NCBI GenBank assembly: GCA_019925795.1
Contig: CM034298.1
Span: forward strand, 54,090,365 to 54,154,364
Direction of reading: 5' to 3'
Source of the DNA: Dendrobium chrysotoxum
Taxonomy: Eukaryota > Streptophyta > Magnoliopsida > Asparagales > Orchidaceae
DNA: 64,000 nt
The notes below the pieces were generated by a model that was given only the letters and a program-made list of their open reading frames with translations, was not told where the DNA came from and did no database searches. A program made the position numbers and the translations under genes. The stretch's first letter is position 1, and each line of letters opens with the position of its first letter. This document shows positions 12,301-22,253 of this stretch, one piece after another.

Positions 12301-15300
12301 CTGTTACAAATGAAGCCTTAGTTAACCGAATTCGGACGAATTAGGGTTTACAACCTCAACAAAAGAAATTTTAAATTAACATAAATAGCAATTTTCTATT
12401 ATCATAAGTCCAAAAATGATGTAAATAAATTACATAAAGTAGTACACATTTAACTTGAACATGAAAATGGCTCAATAATTGAGCACAATGAGCCAAAAGC
12501 TCCTCTCAACCATGTTACTAGAAAACTTCTTTAGAATATTTTATTACTTATTTCTATCTTAAGTACAAGATTAGTGTTATATACGATATCATGAATTATA
12601 TTAATTTCAATATAAATTAAATAATTTTGAACTGTATATTTCATTAGAATATTTTGATATATATATATTTTTTCAAAAGAAAATACTTATAAACCTCCTA
12701 ATTAAGATTATGCTCAAAAAAAAAATTATGTTAGAATATTATGTTATAATTTGTATTAAAATGATCTTAAAAATTAATATATATGTCGTAAGATTAATAT
12801 CATATACGAAGAATTTATATTATACTAATTTTAAAGTAAATTTAATAATATTTAACTTCATTTTGATATAATTTACATTAAATATTCTATGCAACTTTTT
12901 TCATTTAAAAAAAAATTATTTCCTACTCTAAAATTCTTGCATTTGTACCAAGCAAAGATTGCACAAATTATTGGCATTTAATAGTCTATATATATTGCAA
13001 TTATGAGAGAAGTGAAGCCACATTATTATCTTTGGGAAAAAGTTTTTAGAATTTTATTTATAAATAATTATTATATTTTTATTTGATTATAATTATTTTA
13101 ATTTTTCAAAAAAAATGTTGAAAAGAGATTTCTTGCAATTTATTTGGTAATAATAAAATAAGATATTCATAAGAAAGTTGATATCTTTTTTTTTTTTCAA
13201 AAATATCTATGATAATTACAATATTTTTTTAAAAAAAATTAAATAATTTTATAATTGATTTTATATAGTCATAGCCATTTCAAATGAACTTTAAATAGGA
13301 TTGTGTACTAAAGTAGAAATTGACCTGGCTTGTATGTACATAACCTGAACTTGACCTATTTTGTCGTATGGATCAAAATATTTGACTCGAATCTAACTCG
13401 ATTAGAATCTGACTAACTCGAACTCGACCCCTTTATCATATAGATCATACAATTTTTTTATATCAACATAAGATGTTTAACACAAAAATGATCTGTTTAA
13501 CCTGATCTACCTAATAAACAGCTCAATTTCAAAATTTCGGGTCAATCCGAACCGTACCCAGATACTAATCAGATCAAGATTACCAACCCGACTCCTGAGG
13601 GAGTTGGAGCCTATATTTAGGATTTAACTCAAAGTAAAATTTAGTAAATCTTATAAAAATTCAATAACTTCATATTAGCTTAAATTATGAAAACTATTTA
13701 TAACAACGGTTTCGTTTGTACTGAAAAGTTATTTTAGAAAGCAGTAAGTAAGCTGTCCCAAAGGAGAAAGCTAAAATTTAAGCCAACGCTCGCTTACATT
13801 ACAAAAGAATTTAAACCAATAAATATAATTCTTCCAACTTCAAAAAGATAGAAAAGCTCACCTCTGACAAGGAGAGGCCAATCTCAGTTCTAATCCCTGA
13901 TTGAGTTGGAGAAGAGAATCCAACCTGCAATAATCACTTATGGATCATCAGAATGGGATAAAATATTTTTTATTATATTTTTTTGGTCCATTGAAATTAT
14001 TTTTCTTAAGAGAATTAAATGATTAGATTGTCAGAATAAGAGATTGACTATGCGTGTAAGTGAGCCACGAGTTTGAACTTGGGACTATACTCAAGCTCAT
14101 ATATTATATGAGCTGGAGCTAGGGGTGTAAACGAGTCGAGTCAAGTCGAGTTTAGGTCTTATCAAGCTCGGCTCGTTAGTCAAAAAGCGAGCTCGAGCTC
14201 GAACAGACGAGCTCAAGCTCATCCCACTGTAATCGAGCTCGAGCCGGCTCACAAGCAGCTCGATTCAGCTTCGCATTTTCCCACTTGTGTCGGATTTTTC
14301 AAAAATTTCTCCCTCCTATGCAGCTGCCACTTGGAACTCACATCAAGCATTATAGCCAGACATATTTTATATATTATTTTAATTAAAGCAATGTAGCTGT
14401 CCCAACTCCCAAGCAACGGTGTCCATCCCAACATATATTATAATACATTTTATATATTATTTTAATTAACATATGTATTTATTAACATATATTTTAATAC
14501 ATTTTAATATATTATAATATATATTATATATATTTTTAATTAACAAATAATTAACGAGTCAGCTCGTGAGCTCGTGAGCCGAGCCGGCTCAAGCTCGAGT
14601 TTGAGGTAGAGCTCGACTCGTGAGTTCGATAAGCTCGGCTTGCGAGCCCAAAAACGAGTCGAGCTCGAGCCAGCTCATGAGCCGGCTCTGTTCACTTACA
14701 CCCCTAGCTAGAGCTCAAGCTCAACTCAGCTCGCAGCTTGTCCAGCTGCTCGATTAATTTGAAATATATTTAAAAATTAATTTTAAAGTAGTATTACATA
14801 ATATATTTTATTTTTTAATTATTTCTATTATTTTATATATATATTAAAAGAAAAAATTTTAAAAAAATAAAAATTTTAATTTAAAACTTAAAAATCAAAG
14901 CAAGATTGAACTTTTCGAACAACCTCGAGTAATCGAGTCAACCAGTCAACCAGCCTAAAATTATTTCAACGAGCAGAGTTCGAGCTCTTGAGTTGAACTA
15001 AAGCTCGAACTTGAGTTCGGACTCAGCAAGAATTAAACGAGTTCAACTAGATTACACAATACTCGACTCGACTCGACTCGACTCGTTTATACAGCTTCAG
15101 TTTCTCTCTCTTTGGGACTAAGATTTCTATGTTCTACATTTTCATTTTAATAATAAAAACTATTTGATTTTAAAAAAAAAGAACCTGCTTAAAATGTGCT
15201 AAAATATTGAAATATCAGAAGAGTTCATCTTTACAGAAGCTTACACATGATCCGAACTCAAAGGAGCCAGAGACGGCGATAGCTGTGCTGAGATAAACCA

Positions 15301-15424
15301 CCAGAAGCGACTCCTTTGGCTCAGCCAACGGCAAGTCGCCGGCGCCGCCACCGTTTTGAAGAAGAAGAGGCTCGGCCACAGAATTTACCCATTTGCCACT
15401 CCCTACAGCTACCTTGCTGTTCAT
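6380..15424 (-). CDS. ERD6-like monosaccharide transporter (MFS), 18 exons
   Basis: A deduced 481-aa sugar porter; members of this family sit mainly in the tonoplast and move hexoses by proton coupling or facilitated diffusion (family knowledge). Exons, all GT-AG with consistent phase: 15424-15245, 13924-13862, 10304-10215, 10036-9977, 9886-9821, 9745-9680, 9572-9497, 8755-8691, 8609-8517, 8414-8334, 8244-8160, 8073-8027, 7963-7901, 7816-7757, 7627-7574, 7353-7294, 6845-6731, 6501-6380. Signatures: DFLGRKG (105-111, loop 2-3), an EIAPKNLRGGL block (~159-169), PESPRWL (216-222), QQIGGINGIGFYA (from 289), DRSGRR (336-341) and PETKGKTLEEI (463-473). The length is normal and all expected membrane segments can be placed. 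The start is the first ATG after a TATA box and GA tract. The acidic, Leu-rich N-terminus (EPLLL) resembles family dileucine sorting signals. Introns carry several MITEs, a LINE tail and nested hAT MITEs, but no exon is disrupted. The exact paralogue was not assigned. Confidence 0.93.
7171..7280. mobile_element. Tourist-like MITE in the intron next to transporter exon 16
   Basis: A degenerate foldback: CGTTTGAGACTGTTTTTTAC on the left against CTGTCACAAACGAAGCC on the right, with TTT beside the right end. The element ends about 12 bases inside the intron from the splice donor at 7293-7292. Just before it, at 6931, lies an isolated left hAT-MITE terminus (TAGGGGCGTAAACGAG) without a matching right end. 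Confidence 0.6.
8915..9062. other. GC-rich island inside a transporter intron
   Basis: Within the intron between 9497 and 8755 is a ~150-bp GC-rich patch with several CpGs (GACGCCGGACGGGAGGG, GCGGGCGACGG), in sharp contrast to AT-rich surroundings. A second, smaller GC-rich patch follows at 9275-9325. Open frames exist on both strands (about 70 codons) but show no known domain. It is probably a piece of an inserted element, for instance an LTR or captured gene fragment; its identity is unknown. Confidence 0.4.
10072..10169. mobile_element. Tourist-like MITE in transporter intron 3
   Basis: A 98-bp foldback, AGCTTTGTTTGGGACAGC to GCTGTCCCAAATGGAGGC, with TAA on each side. It lies between exon 4 (ends 10036) and exon 3 (ends 10215), leaving only about 35-45 bases of other intron sequence on each side. 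Confidence 0.75.
10680..11040 (+). pseudogene. 3' end of an RTE-clade LINE, degenerate
   Basis: The plus strand translates, with stops, to a peptide resembling the C-terminus of plant RTE-type reverse transcriptases. Readable pieces include VGVALVAD, IRTVDKSDSTYVKKGRDTP with KKTWLES after it, and a THVAD ending. It finishes in the non-coding tail CCCACGTAGTGGAAAAAAGC and a GTTGTT-rich end, which corresponds to the CCCACT-x-GTGGG...TTGTTG tail of these LINEs. It is a 5'-truncated, dead insertion in the second intron of the transporter. Confidence 0.7.
11046..11165. mobile_element. Tourist-like MITE
   Basis: A 120-bp foldback, GACTTCGTTTGGGACGGC to GTCATCCCAAACGAAGCC, flanked by TTA on both sides; it lies just after the LINE tail in the transporter's second intron. 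Confidence 0.8.
11988..12040. repeat. Degenerate small hairpin element
   Basis: Arms TGAGATTAGTGC and GCACTAGTCTCA face each other across about 20 bases. The sequence type matches the better preserved hairpins at 19921-19992, 20448-20537 and 20707-20777. Confidence 0.5.
12216..12317. mobile_element. Tourist-like MITE
   Basis: A 102-bp foldback, GGCTTCGTTTGGGACGG to CTGTTACAAATGAAGCC, with a perfect TTA duplication at 12213-12215 and 12318-12320. It is one of the best preserved copies, in the transporter's second intron. Confidence 0.85.
13320..13600. repeat. hAT-related subterminal-repeat fragment
   Basis: Contains repeated GACTCGAA, CTCGACCC, GACCTG and GGGTCAATCCGAACC words like the subterminal regions of the hAT element at 41770-44293. 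No terminal inverted repeats could be placed, so the borders are approximate. Confidence 0.35.
13707..13765. mobile_element. Internally deleted Tourist-like MITE
   Basis: Starts GGTTTCGTTTGTACTGAAAAG and runs directly into the right arm, AGCAGTAAGTAAGCTGTCCC. Most of the left arm of the foldback is missing. It lies about 100 bases downstream of transporter exon 2. Confidence 0.55.
14049..15093. mobile_element. Older hAT-type MITE interrupted by a younger one
   Basis: The left end reads TATGCGTGTAAGTGAGCC and the right end CTCGACTCGTTTATACAGC, an imperfect inverted pair of the family's TIRs. Subterminal CGAGCTC words and an AT-rich core are present. It is split at about 14119 by the 587-bp relative that follows. 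Its own target duplication is not recognisable, so the outer borders are approximate. Confidence 0.5.
14120..14706. mobile_element. Non-autonomous hAT-type element nested in a relative (587 bp)
   Basis: Inverted ends TAGGGGTGTAAACGAG and the complement of TAGGGGTGTAAGTGAA. Flanking 8-mers GCTGGAGC and GCTAGAGC agree at 7 of 8 positions, a good hAT target duplication. Subterminal regions carry many GAGCTCG/CGAGCC repeats and the centre is pure AT-rich filler without coding capacity. Confidence 0.82.
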
Positions 15425-15471
15425 TGAGAGAGAGGTAGAGAGGCGGTGAAGTGAATAAAAATGAAAAGAGG

Positions 15472-15494
15472 CCTCTCTCTCTCTCTCTCTCTCG
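15472..15494 (-). repeat. (GA)n tract in the transporter 5' UTR
   Basis: A run of about eleven CT on the plus strand, GA on the coding strand, 48-70 bases upstream of the ATG. GA tracts in plant leaders are known binding sites of BPC/GAGA-type proteins; a role here is only inferred. Confidence 0.6.
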
Positions 15495-15521
15495 CAGCCA
15501 AGAAGAGATAAATTCTGAAGG

Positions 15522-15530
15522 TTTATATAA
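15522..15530 (-). promoter_or_regulatory. TATA box of the sugar transporter gene
   Basis: TTATATAAA on the coding (minus) strand, about 100 bases upstream of the ATG at 15424. Transcription would start near 15495, giving a leader of roughly 70 bases that begins with the GA tract. Confidence 0.6.
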
Positions 15531-15562
15531 AGCTGAGGGGAAATTAATAATAAGAACATTTA

Positions 15563-16052
15563 GGCTTCTTTGGGATGGCTTTAGATTATTATTATTTTTT
15601 ATTTTTAAAAAATTTTTTACGCTTAAAAATAGCTTTATAAGCTGTACAAAGTCTTAGATTTTATTTGGGATGACTTTCTTATTGTTTTTAAAAGTAATTT
15701 TTTAATATAAAAATTATTATTATTTAACTAAAAAACTGCTTTAAGAAACAGTAAAAAAGTCGTCCTAAACTGGCTTTGTTTGGGATGGCTTTTTTACTGC
15801 TTCTTAAAGCAGCTTTTTAGTAAAAAATTAAATTTTTGCACATTATTTAAAAAAAGCCTAAATCTAATTTAATTATTAATTAATAATAAGATGAAGGCCT
15901 TGTTAGAGTAATAAATGCAATGGGTAGTTTAAGGCTTCGTTTGGAACAGCTTTTTTCTTGCTTCTTAAAACAGTTTTCTAGTACAAAAATTTTAATTTTT
16001 GTACTAAAAAGCTATTTTAAGAAGCAGTAACAAAGCCGTCCCAAACGAAGCC
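15563..16052. mobile_element. Cluster of four Tourist-like MITEs in the transporter promoter
   Basis: Copy 1 is 15563-15653 with TTA on both sides. Copy 2 is about 15657-15771 and shares the middle TTA with copy 1. Copy 3 starts near 15772 (GGCTTTGTTTGGGATGGC) and is cut off at about 15845. Copy 4 is 15933-16052, a 120-bp near-perfect foldback with TAA at each end. Copy 1 begins only about 33 bases upstream of the TATA box. Confidence 0.78.
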
Positions 16053-16359
16053 TAAGACATATCATTAGGAGAATTAATAGTTCATGGGTTATAATAGGTA
16101 TTAGGTAGTTAATAGGTCTGTATTAGTACCTACCTATTCTAAAAGAGAAAATGGCATCTAGCTTAGGAGGATTAGGGCTATTAATATGTCTTTTACTATC
16201 TTTATATCACTAATGCATACCCCAAATATGCCCAAGGTACGGCTCAATAAGCTCGTCAGACACCTCGGTGTATTCGCCATGAGCCGACTTGGACTCATCC
16301 CATTATGCGGGGCCCCCACATAAAGGACCACTCACCCAGCTCCAGGTGTAGTCTTTCCT

Positions 16360-16620
16360 GTAATACCTAAACTCCTTCTTCACTGCTTTCAATAATTTTT
16401 TAGCTTTGAAGTTACTTTCTACAACAGCTGTCAAAAAAGCTGCTTTCTCTACATCAACTTTACAATCGCCTTTATAAAAAGTTGCAGCCGTCCCAAATGG
16501 ATCCCAAGAGCCTATTTGGGACTACTACAGCTTTTTATAAAATTGATTGTGAAGCTGCTATGAAAACAATAACTAATAGTTGCTGTCTGAAAAGCAAAAT
16601 TTAAAAATCTCAATGGGTTG
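16360..16620. repeat. Foldback-like, MITE-related sequence
   Basis: Contains AAAAAGTTGCAGCCGTCCCAAATGG followed shortly by its approximate inverse AGCCTATTTGGGACTACTACAGC and CTTTTTATAAAATTGATTG / CAATCGCCTTTATAAAAAG arms. The vocabulary is like the Tourist family but the order differs; exact ends were not resolved. Upstream, 16210-16360 is a moderately GC-rich stretch with no recognisable content. Confidence 0.4.
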
Positions 16621-16916
16621 AGTTTGAGCGCTCACCCTCCAAAAATGAAATTCTCTTATTAAAAAAAATTTTATGATAAGATATTTTCAAAAATTTTGGC
16701 CCACCATAAATTTATTTTATTTTGTTATCATTTTTGTAGGGATTCCATTGGATCACCGACCAAAATTATTAAATAATAGCAGCTCTGAGTTATTAAAGCC
16801 AGAAATCATATGGACTACTGAAGAGATGCTTCAATGGTTCAGTTGTCAAAGCTATTTAATCAAATAGAAAACATAAGAACTTCATTATCAACATTCTACC
16901 CATTTGAACTATATGG

Positions 16917-17145
16917 AGAAATTTACATATGAACCATAATTTTTTTATATATTTACATATCTTATATCTAAATCTTTAATATATGTTTTAAAAATGTATG
17001 CTTCATTTTAAATAAATTTATATTAATGATATTTTTTTATATGTTTTAGATATTTGAATGTTAGGCAAGTAAATAAAAAATATTTAAGGGTTTGATATAT
17101 AAATATATAAGAATTCTATGGTATATATGTAAATGTCCTTAGAAC
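16917..17145. mobile_element. Foldback element with TTTACATA-type arms
   Basis: The left arm (GGAGAAATTTACATATGAACC...) and the right arm (...GGTATATATGTAAATGTCC) are inverted over roughly 80-90 bases. A related foldback occupies 24256-24482, and a lone right arm lies at 19314-19415. Confidence 0.55.
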
Positions 17146-17610
17146 TATTGAAGGGTTGATAATTATATTAGAAGTTTAAAATTTGTTTTAGAATTATTTA
17201 AACTTTAGTTAATTTAAATTAGATAAAAATTAATGACTCTCCTAAAATAAATTAAAATTAATTCAACTCAAATTTAACTTAATATTATATATATTTATTT
17301 TATATTTTAAGACCACCTTAATTAATTACTAATAAAAAGCCAAAAAATCCAGCAGTTAAAATCATATTAGAATTGCAAAGAGGTCCTACTGAAAAGCATT
17401 AATTATTTTGACAAATTATAAGAAAAGGTTAAGATTAGGTCAATATAAAATGATCAAATTGCATGGAGATCCTTTTGAAAAACATTTATTATTTTGATAA
17501 ATTAATAATGAGGTTGAATGAGTGGACCCTTCTCTCTCATCATACACAAAGAAAGCGACATGAAAGAAGTTTTCTTTATTTAGATTTTTTAACTTATTGA
17601 AAAAAATTAA
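17041..17610. repeat. Left copy of a local direct duplication
   Basis: Shares long, nearly collinear sequence with 19314-20410. The blocks 17041-17300 / 19314-19560 and 17311-17610 / 20111-20410 are about 90% alike by eye (for example both contain AAATCCAGCAGTTAAAATCA). The right copy carries about 550 bases of extra sequence between the blocks. Confidence 0.75.
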
Positions 17611-18110
17611 TGATTGTCAGAGAGATCATAAGTGCGATGGAGGTCGAAAGGACCGTAGTCTGGCATTGATGGCTAGAGAGATCGTAAACGACGGGCAATG
17701 GAGGTCGGAAGAACTATAGTCGGGCGACGGTGGTCATAGATATCGCAGTCTAGCATTGATGGTTGGAGAGGCCATAAATGGCAGTCGATGAAGGATGGAA
17801 GAACCGTAGTCGGGCGATGCTGGTCGTAGAGATTGTAGTCTAGCATTGATGGTTGGAGAGAATGTAAACGACGAGCGATGGAGATCAAAAAAATTGTTGT
17901 TAGACAATGGTAGTCGTAGAGACCATAGTCTGACATTGATGGTCACAGAGACTATAAACAGCGGGCGATGGAGATCATAAGAACTGTAGTTGAGCAATAG
18001 TGGTCATAGAAGCCATAGTCTAGCATTGTTTGTTGGAGAGATCGTAAATAGCGGGCGATGGAGGTCTAAAGAATCGTAATCAAGCAACGGTGGTCATAGA
18101 GACCGTAGTT
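17611..18110. repeat. Minisatellite, 90-bp unit, about 5 copies
   Basis: The marker word AGTCTxGCATTGATGG recurs at 17655, 17745, 17835, 17925 and 18015, an exact 90-base period with diverged units. Each unit holds shorter GGTCGTAGAGA / GGTCGGAAGAACC sub-repeats. Because 90 is a multiple of three, several frames stay open and give 30-residue repeat peptides. No start context, intron signal or domain supports coding. Confidence 0.85.
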
Positions 18111-18800
18111 GGCGGGTGACGATATTTGGGAGGAGATACGGCGTTGATAGCATCCAGGAAGAGTTTTGGTAAAAATCAAAGAACAAATGAAAGTCCGGCG
18201 ATAACCTGTGGTTGGGAAGAGATATGGCGGCAGCAGATGAATGGACGAAAGTCCAACGACGGTCGATGAACAGACGAAAGTCTGGCGGAGGTTGAGAAGA
18301 ACTCTGGCAGCTGTCGGGAAGAAATCTGACGGTGGTTGGGAAGAACTCCAATGGTGGTCATGAAGGACTTCGGTGACGATTGGGAAGAACTCCGATGGTG
18401 GTTGGGAAGAACTCTAGCAAAGGTTGAGAAAAACTCCGGCGGTGGTCGATGGCAAGAGAGATCCGACGACGGTCAGGAAGAACTACGACGACAATCAGGA
18501 AGAACTCCGACAACGATCGAGAAGAAACTCTAGTAGCAGTCGAGAAGAAATTCAACAGCGGTTGAGAAGAACTCCAATGGCGGTCGGGAAGAACTCCAGC
18601 GATAGTCAGGAAGAACTACGGCGGCGGTTGGAAAGAAAACTCTGTCAATTGTCGGGAAGAACTCTGGCGGTGGTCGATGGCAAGAGAGCTCCGATGACGG
18701 TCAGAAAGAACTACGATGATGTTTGGGAAGAACTCCGGTGACAGTTAGGAAGAAACTCCGGTAGCGATCAGGAAGAACTCTGGTAACGATCGATGGCAAA
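18111..18800. repeat. Second minisatellite, ~25-30-bp units
   Basis: Degenerate units of the form GGTCGGGAAGAACTCCGGCGG, with a longer higher-order block (GGTCGATGGCAAGAGAG...) near 18440, 18675 and 18790. Units are clearer after about 18280. Related in wording to the 90-bp array just upstream. Open frames on both strands are by-products of the repeat. Confidence 0.8.
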
Positions 18801-18899
18801 AGATATCCCAAAATTTTCTCCTTCTTTCCCCCTTCCCTTATGTGAAGACTGGGGGCCTATTTCTAATTTTTTAGAGTGGCATGCCGTATAAATATAGAG

Positions 18900-19310
18900 A
18901 AGATCGAGGGCATGATGGACGGCTCATATTGATCCCCTTGATTATGGAGCGTTTATCAAGCATTTGAGTGCCCAAATGATGTCAGGATTAGGCGATCTTG
19001 GGCTCGTTGGATTCATCTTGTCGAGCCGCTCGATTCGAATATAAGCATGACATATTCAACGATCAGTTGGCTATCCAATTAATGCTTTGAACCCTCAAAA
19101 TATGTTTTGGACCCTTGATTTGAGCTCAGATTAGACTGGTTTTGGTGACGTTGGGTTCTTCTTCTTGAGATGTTCAATTTGACTATAAATTTACTAAAAT
19201 TGGAGATCAGATGGTCCCGATTTTAATTTTTGGAGCCTCAATATCATATTTACATTGAGATTTGTGCTGATCAAGATGAATTTTTGATGACATATCAAAT
19301 GATATTTTTT
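18900..19310. repeat. Dispersed repeat, copy 1 (LTR-like, unclassified)
   Basis: Collinear with 23120-23490: both run through GAGTxTTTATCAAGCATTT, a GGCTCGTTGAATTC-like stretch, CATCCAATTAATxCTTTGAA and CTAAAATTGGAG. Neither contains a coding domain; they may be LTR or TRIM remnants. Confidence 0.6.
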
Positions 19311-19545
19311 ATATGATTCAAAGATTTGAATGTTATGCAAGTAAATAAAAATATTTAAGGGTTTGGTATATAAATATATAAGAATTCTATGATGTGTATG
19401 TAAATGTCTCTAGAACTATTGAAGGTTGATAATTATATTAGAAGTTTAAAATAGGCTTGAGAATTATTTAAATTTTAGTTATTTTAATTTAGTATAAAAA
19501 TAACTCTCTTAAAATAAATTAAAATAAATTCAACTCAAATTTAAC

Positions 19546-19579
<34 letters not shown>

Positions 19580-19920
19580 TTGCATGACAGATAAATATGA
19601 AACAAATATACATATTTACATTTAATCATTTATTTTTAAATGTATGTTTATAATAATTCTGCTATTTTTTTATAAAATAATAATCTTGATTAGTGATTTT
19701 AAAATATTTTATAAAATACATTTATTCAAATCAGCTCCAAACTCGCTTGAAATCAATCACTTTCGATTCAACTCTAATTTGGCTTGAGACGAAATTGAGA
19801 TTTTCAATTTTGAATTTAAGCCAGCTCGCTCCAACTCGACTCAATACAACCCGTAATATAGCTGAAAAAAATGTGTCAGGATCTGTTAACCTAATTTCTG
19901 GTCAAGATAAGCTTTACAGT

Positions 19921-19992
19921 CTTTGGATTTACTTTGAGATGAGTGCGATATAAATTATTTTTGCATTGCACTCACCTTAAAGAATATCCAAG
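19921..19992. repeat. Small hairpin element
   Basis: Arms CTTTGGATTTACTTTGAGAT.GAGTGC and the imperfect complement ending CCTTAAAGAATATCCAAGG. Same family as the hairpin at 20707-20777. Confidence 0.6.
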
Positions 19993-20024
19993 GATTTTAA
20001 AACTTATTATCATTATTTTCGTAT

Positions 20025-20095
20025 CAGAATACAACAACAATAATAAGTCTTTATCCGACTATATGGGGTTTGTCTTGTAACATCATGATATAATT
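20025..20095 (-). repeat. RTE-type LINE 3' tail
   Basis: CAACAACAATAATAAGTC with TTTATCCGACTATATGGGG after it: the complement of the family tail that ends in TTGTTGTTG. Only the tail is present. Confidence 0.6.
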
Positions 20096-20447
20096 TTTTT
20101 TATATTTTAATACCACCTTACTTAATTACTAACAAAAAGCCAAAAAATCCAGCAGTTAAAATCAGATTAGAATTGCAAAGAGGTCCTATTGAAAAGCATT
20201 AATTATTTTGATAAATTATAAGAAAAAGTTAAGATTAGGTTATTATAAAATGATCAAATTGCATGGAGCTCCTCTTGAAAAACATTTATTATTTTGATAA
20301 ATTAATGGTGAGGTTGAATGTGTTGGATCCTTGTCATCATCATACACCAAGAAAGAGACATGAAAGAAGTTTTCTTTATTTAGATTTTTTAATTTATTGA
20401 AAATAATTATGTCAGCATGTCCCTATTAAATGAATGAATAGGATGAG

Positions 20448-20537
20448 TTTTAAAAGTCTTGGATCTGTTTTGAGATGAGTGTAATATATAATTAGTTTAA
20501 ATTGCACTAATCTCAAAGCACATTCAAGAGTTTTAAA
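20448..20537. repeat. Small hairpin element
   Basis: Arms TCTTGGATCTGTTTTGAGAT.GAGTGTAAT and ATTGCACTAATCTCAAAGCACATTCAAGA are imperfect complements, with an AT-rich loop. Confidence 0.6.
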
Positions 20538-20706
20538 GTCAATCTTGATAAAAAATTTGGTAAGGATATCCGACAAAATTTAAAATTTTTTCATTGTTTA
20601 TTATGTTAGAAGTAAAAAAGCTGGCGGCGTTATTATTAAAGAAAAAAAAATCAGCTCTTCAAGGAATTTATGCTATGATTGTTTTGAAGCAATTCAGCAA
20701 GACGAA

Positions 20707-20777
20707 CTTCAAAGGCTTGGATTTGCACTGAGATTAATATAATTCGAAATCTCAGTGCAAATTCAAGACCTTTGAAG
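20707..20777. repeat. Near-perfect 71-bp hairpin
   Basis: Two ~29-base arms, CTTCAAAGGCTTGGATTTGC... and ...GCAAATTCAAGACCTTTGAAG, are complementary apart from one mismatch and one indel, around a loop of about 12 bases. It is the best preserved of the small hairpin family and could fold as a pre-miRNA-like stem if transcribed. Confidence 0.75.
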
Positions 20778-21562
20778 CCCATGCATCTTGTTACATTTTA
20801 TATCAGAATACTCTCACTTTTTTTTTTCCTTTCAATCTGAGTTAGCCTAAATTTTGTTAAATTTATTTTCAGATATATACAATCTATAAAAAATTTATAT
20901 TTCACTTATCAAAATAAATACAATAATGTTAAAATACAACTGGTTCTTCATCAGTCATTCATGGTGACGATCATTAATTGCCTAGGAAATATAACTAAAG
21001 ATTTTCATTGAGCCTTTCGTAGGAAATTTAACTAAAGACTTTCTTTCTAGATGATTATTTTCTTAGAAGGTGACTATATGTATCGACTACGATTGCCCAA
21101 AGTCGCCCATCGATCGACATGAGGACAAATTGGTGAGTATACTCCTACCTATTGGGGACCAAATCAATTGGCAAAGTGGCTTTCTAGGTGTAATTGCAAG
21201 ACAAACATTTCTAATTTTACTATGAGCTTATTTGAAAGATAAACCTTTCTAATTTTACTATTATTTGGAATGGTTTGCAAGTAGTAATGGAGCATTGAAT
21301 ATGTACCTATCATAGGGGAAGTGTCAATCATTTGTTGGAGTTGGTGTTATTGGGCCCACTATATAGAAATGAATTGGCTTTGATGTTAGGGGGCCCACAT
21401 GTCTATCTTTAGAAGAATTATATATTATTTTTTTTAAAATAATTTCAAATGAAACATATTTTAAATATTTTTAAAAATATCATCTTTATTCATCTATTTA
21501 TAGTAATATCATTCAAACCCCAAAGAACATAGCTAAACTATAAATCATATTGGTTTGTAGAA

Positions 21563-21691
21563 GGTTTTGTTTGGGACAACTTTTTTATTGTTTTATGAAG
21601 TAATTTGTAGTATAAAAATTTTTTTAATTTAAAATTTTTGTACTAAAAAGCTGTTTTATAAAGCAGTAAGAAAGCTGTTCCAAACAAAACC
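21563..21691. mobile_element. Tourist-like MITE
   Basis: A 129-bp foldback, GGTTTTGTTTGGGACAAC to GCTGTTCCAAACAAAACC, with TAA on the right and GAA on the left. The CpG positions of the consensus ends have become TpG/CpA here, consistent with an older, methylated copy. Confidence 0.75.
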
Positions 21692-22253
21692 TAAGTGCAA
21701 AGGTGGCAAATTTATAGTTTTGCTTAAAGCTTGGGAAATTCAAATTTACAATTATTATTGCCATTTATTTTGAGAGCTATATTTGTTCTAATTTCAAAAA
21801 TAGCTATAGGATTAAAATGGGCAACAACAATAAATATAAATGGGCCATAGGTTTTATGATTGGCGCCATTTAATGTTCATAACTTCATATCATCAACACT
21901 TTTTTTTTTTTTTTTAGAATACAATTTGGGATTAGTCCTTTAGTGAAGATTGGATAGGTAGGTATGATGGTCAAATTCATTTTATAATTGTATTATTATT
22001 ATTATTATTATTGACTCTTTGATATTAAATGATGCATTATAGATTAAAGAAATCAACATCAAAATTCTATTTTTTTAATAAGTTATATAGTTATTTGATT
22101 TAGTATTTAAGAATTATGAGAAAAAAAATCTTAAAATTATTAAATCTTAGTTATTTAATTCAGTATTGGGTTATAAGTTATAACCTTTAAAAGCATGGAG
22201 GAAGGGTGGAAGGCCAACTAGTAAAACCTTGTCACTAAAAGATCAATTTATGC

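Larger units (their letters stand above)
19314..20410. repeat. Right copy of the local duplication, with insertions
   Basis: Matches 17041-17610 in two blocks. Between them (19565-20100) lie a (TA)n run, CTCGxCTC-rich sequence, a small hairpin and a LINE tail. Confidence 0.7.

Noticed and set aside
15451..15657. Plus-strand frame opposite the transporter leader
   Set aside because: It consists of the CT microsatellite and MITE sequence and lies antisense to the leader and TATA box.
17673..18741. Several 60-105-codon frames on both strands across the minisatellites
   Set aside because: The units are multiples of three or near it, so frames stay open by repetition. The peptides are repeat artefacts without start context or domains.
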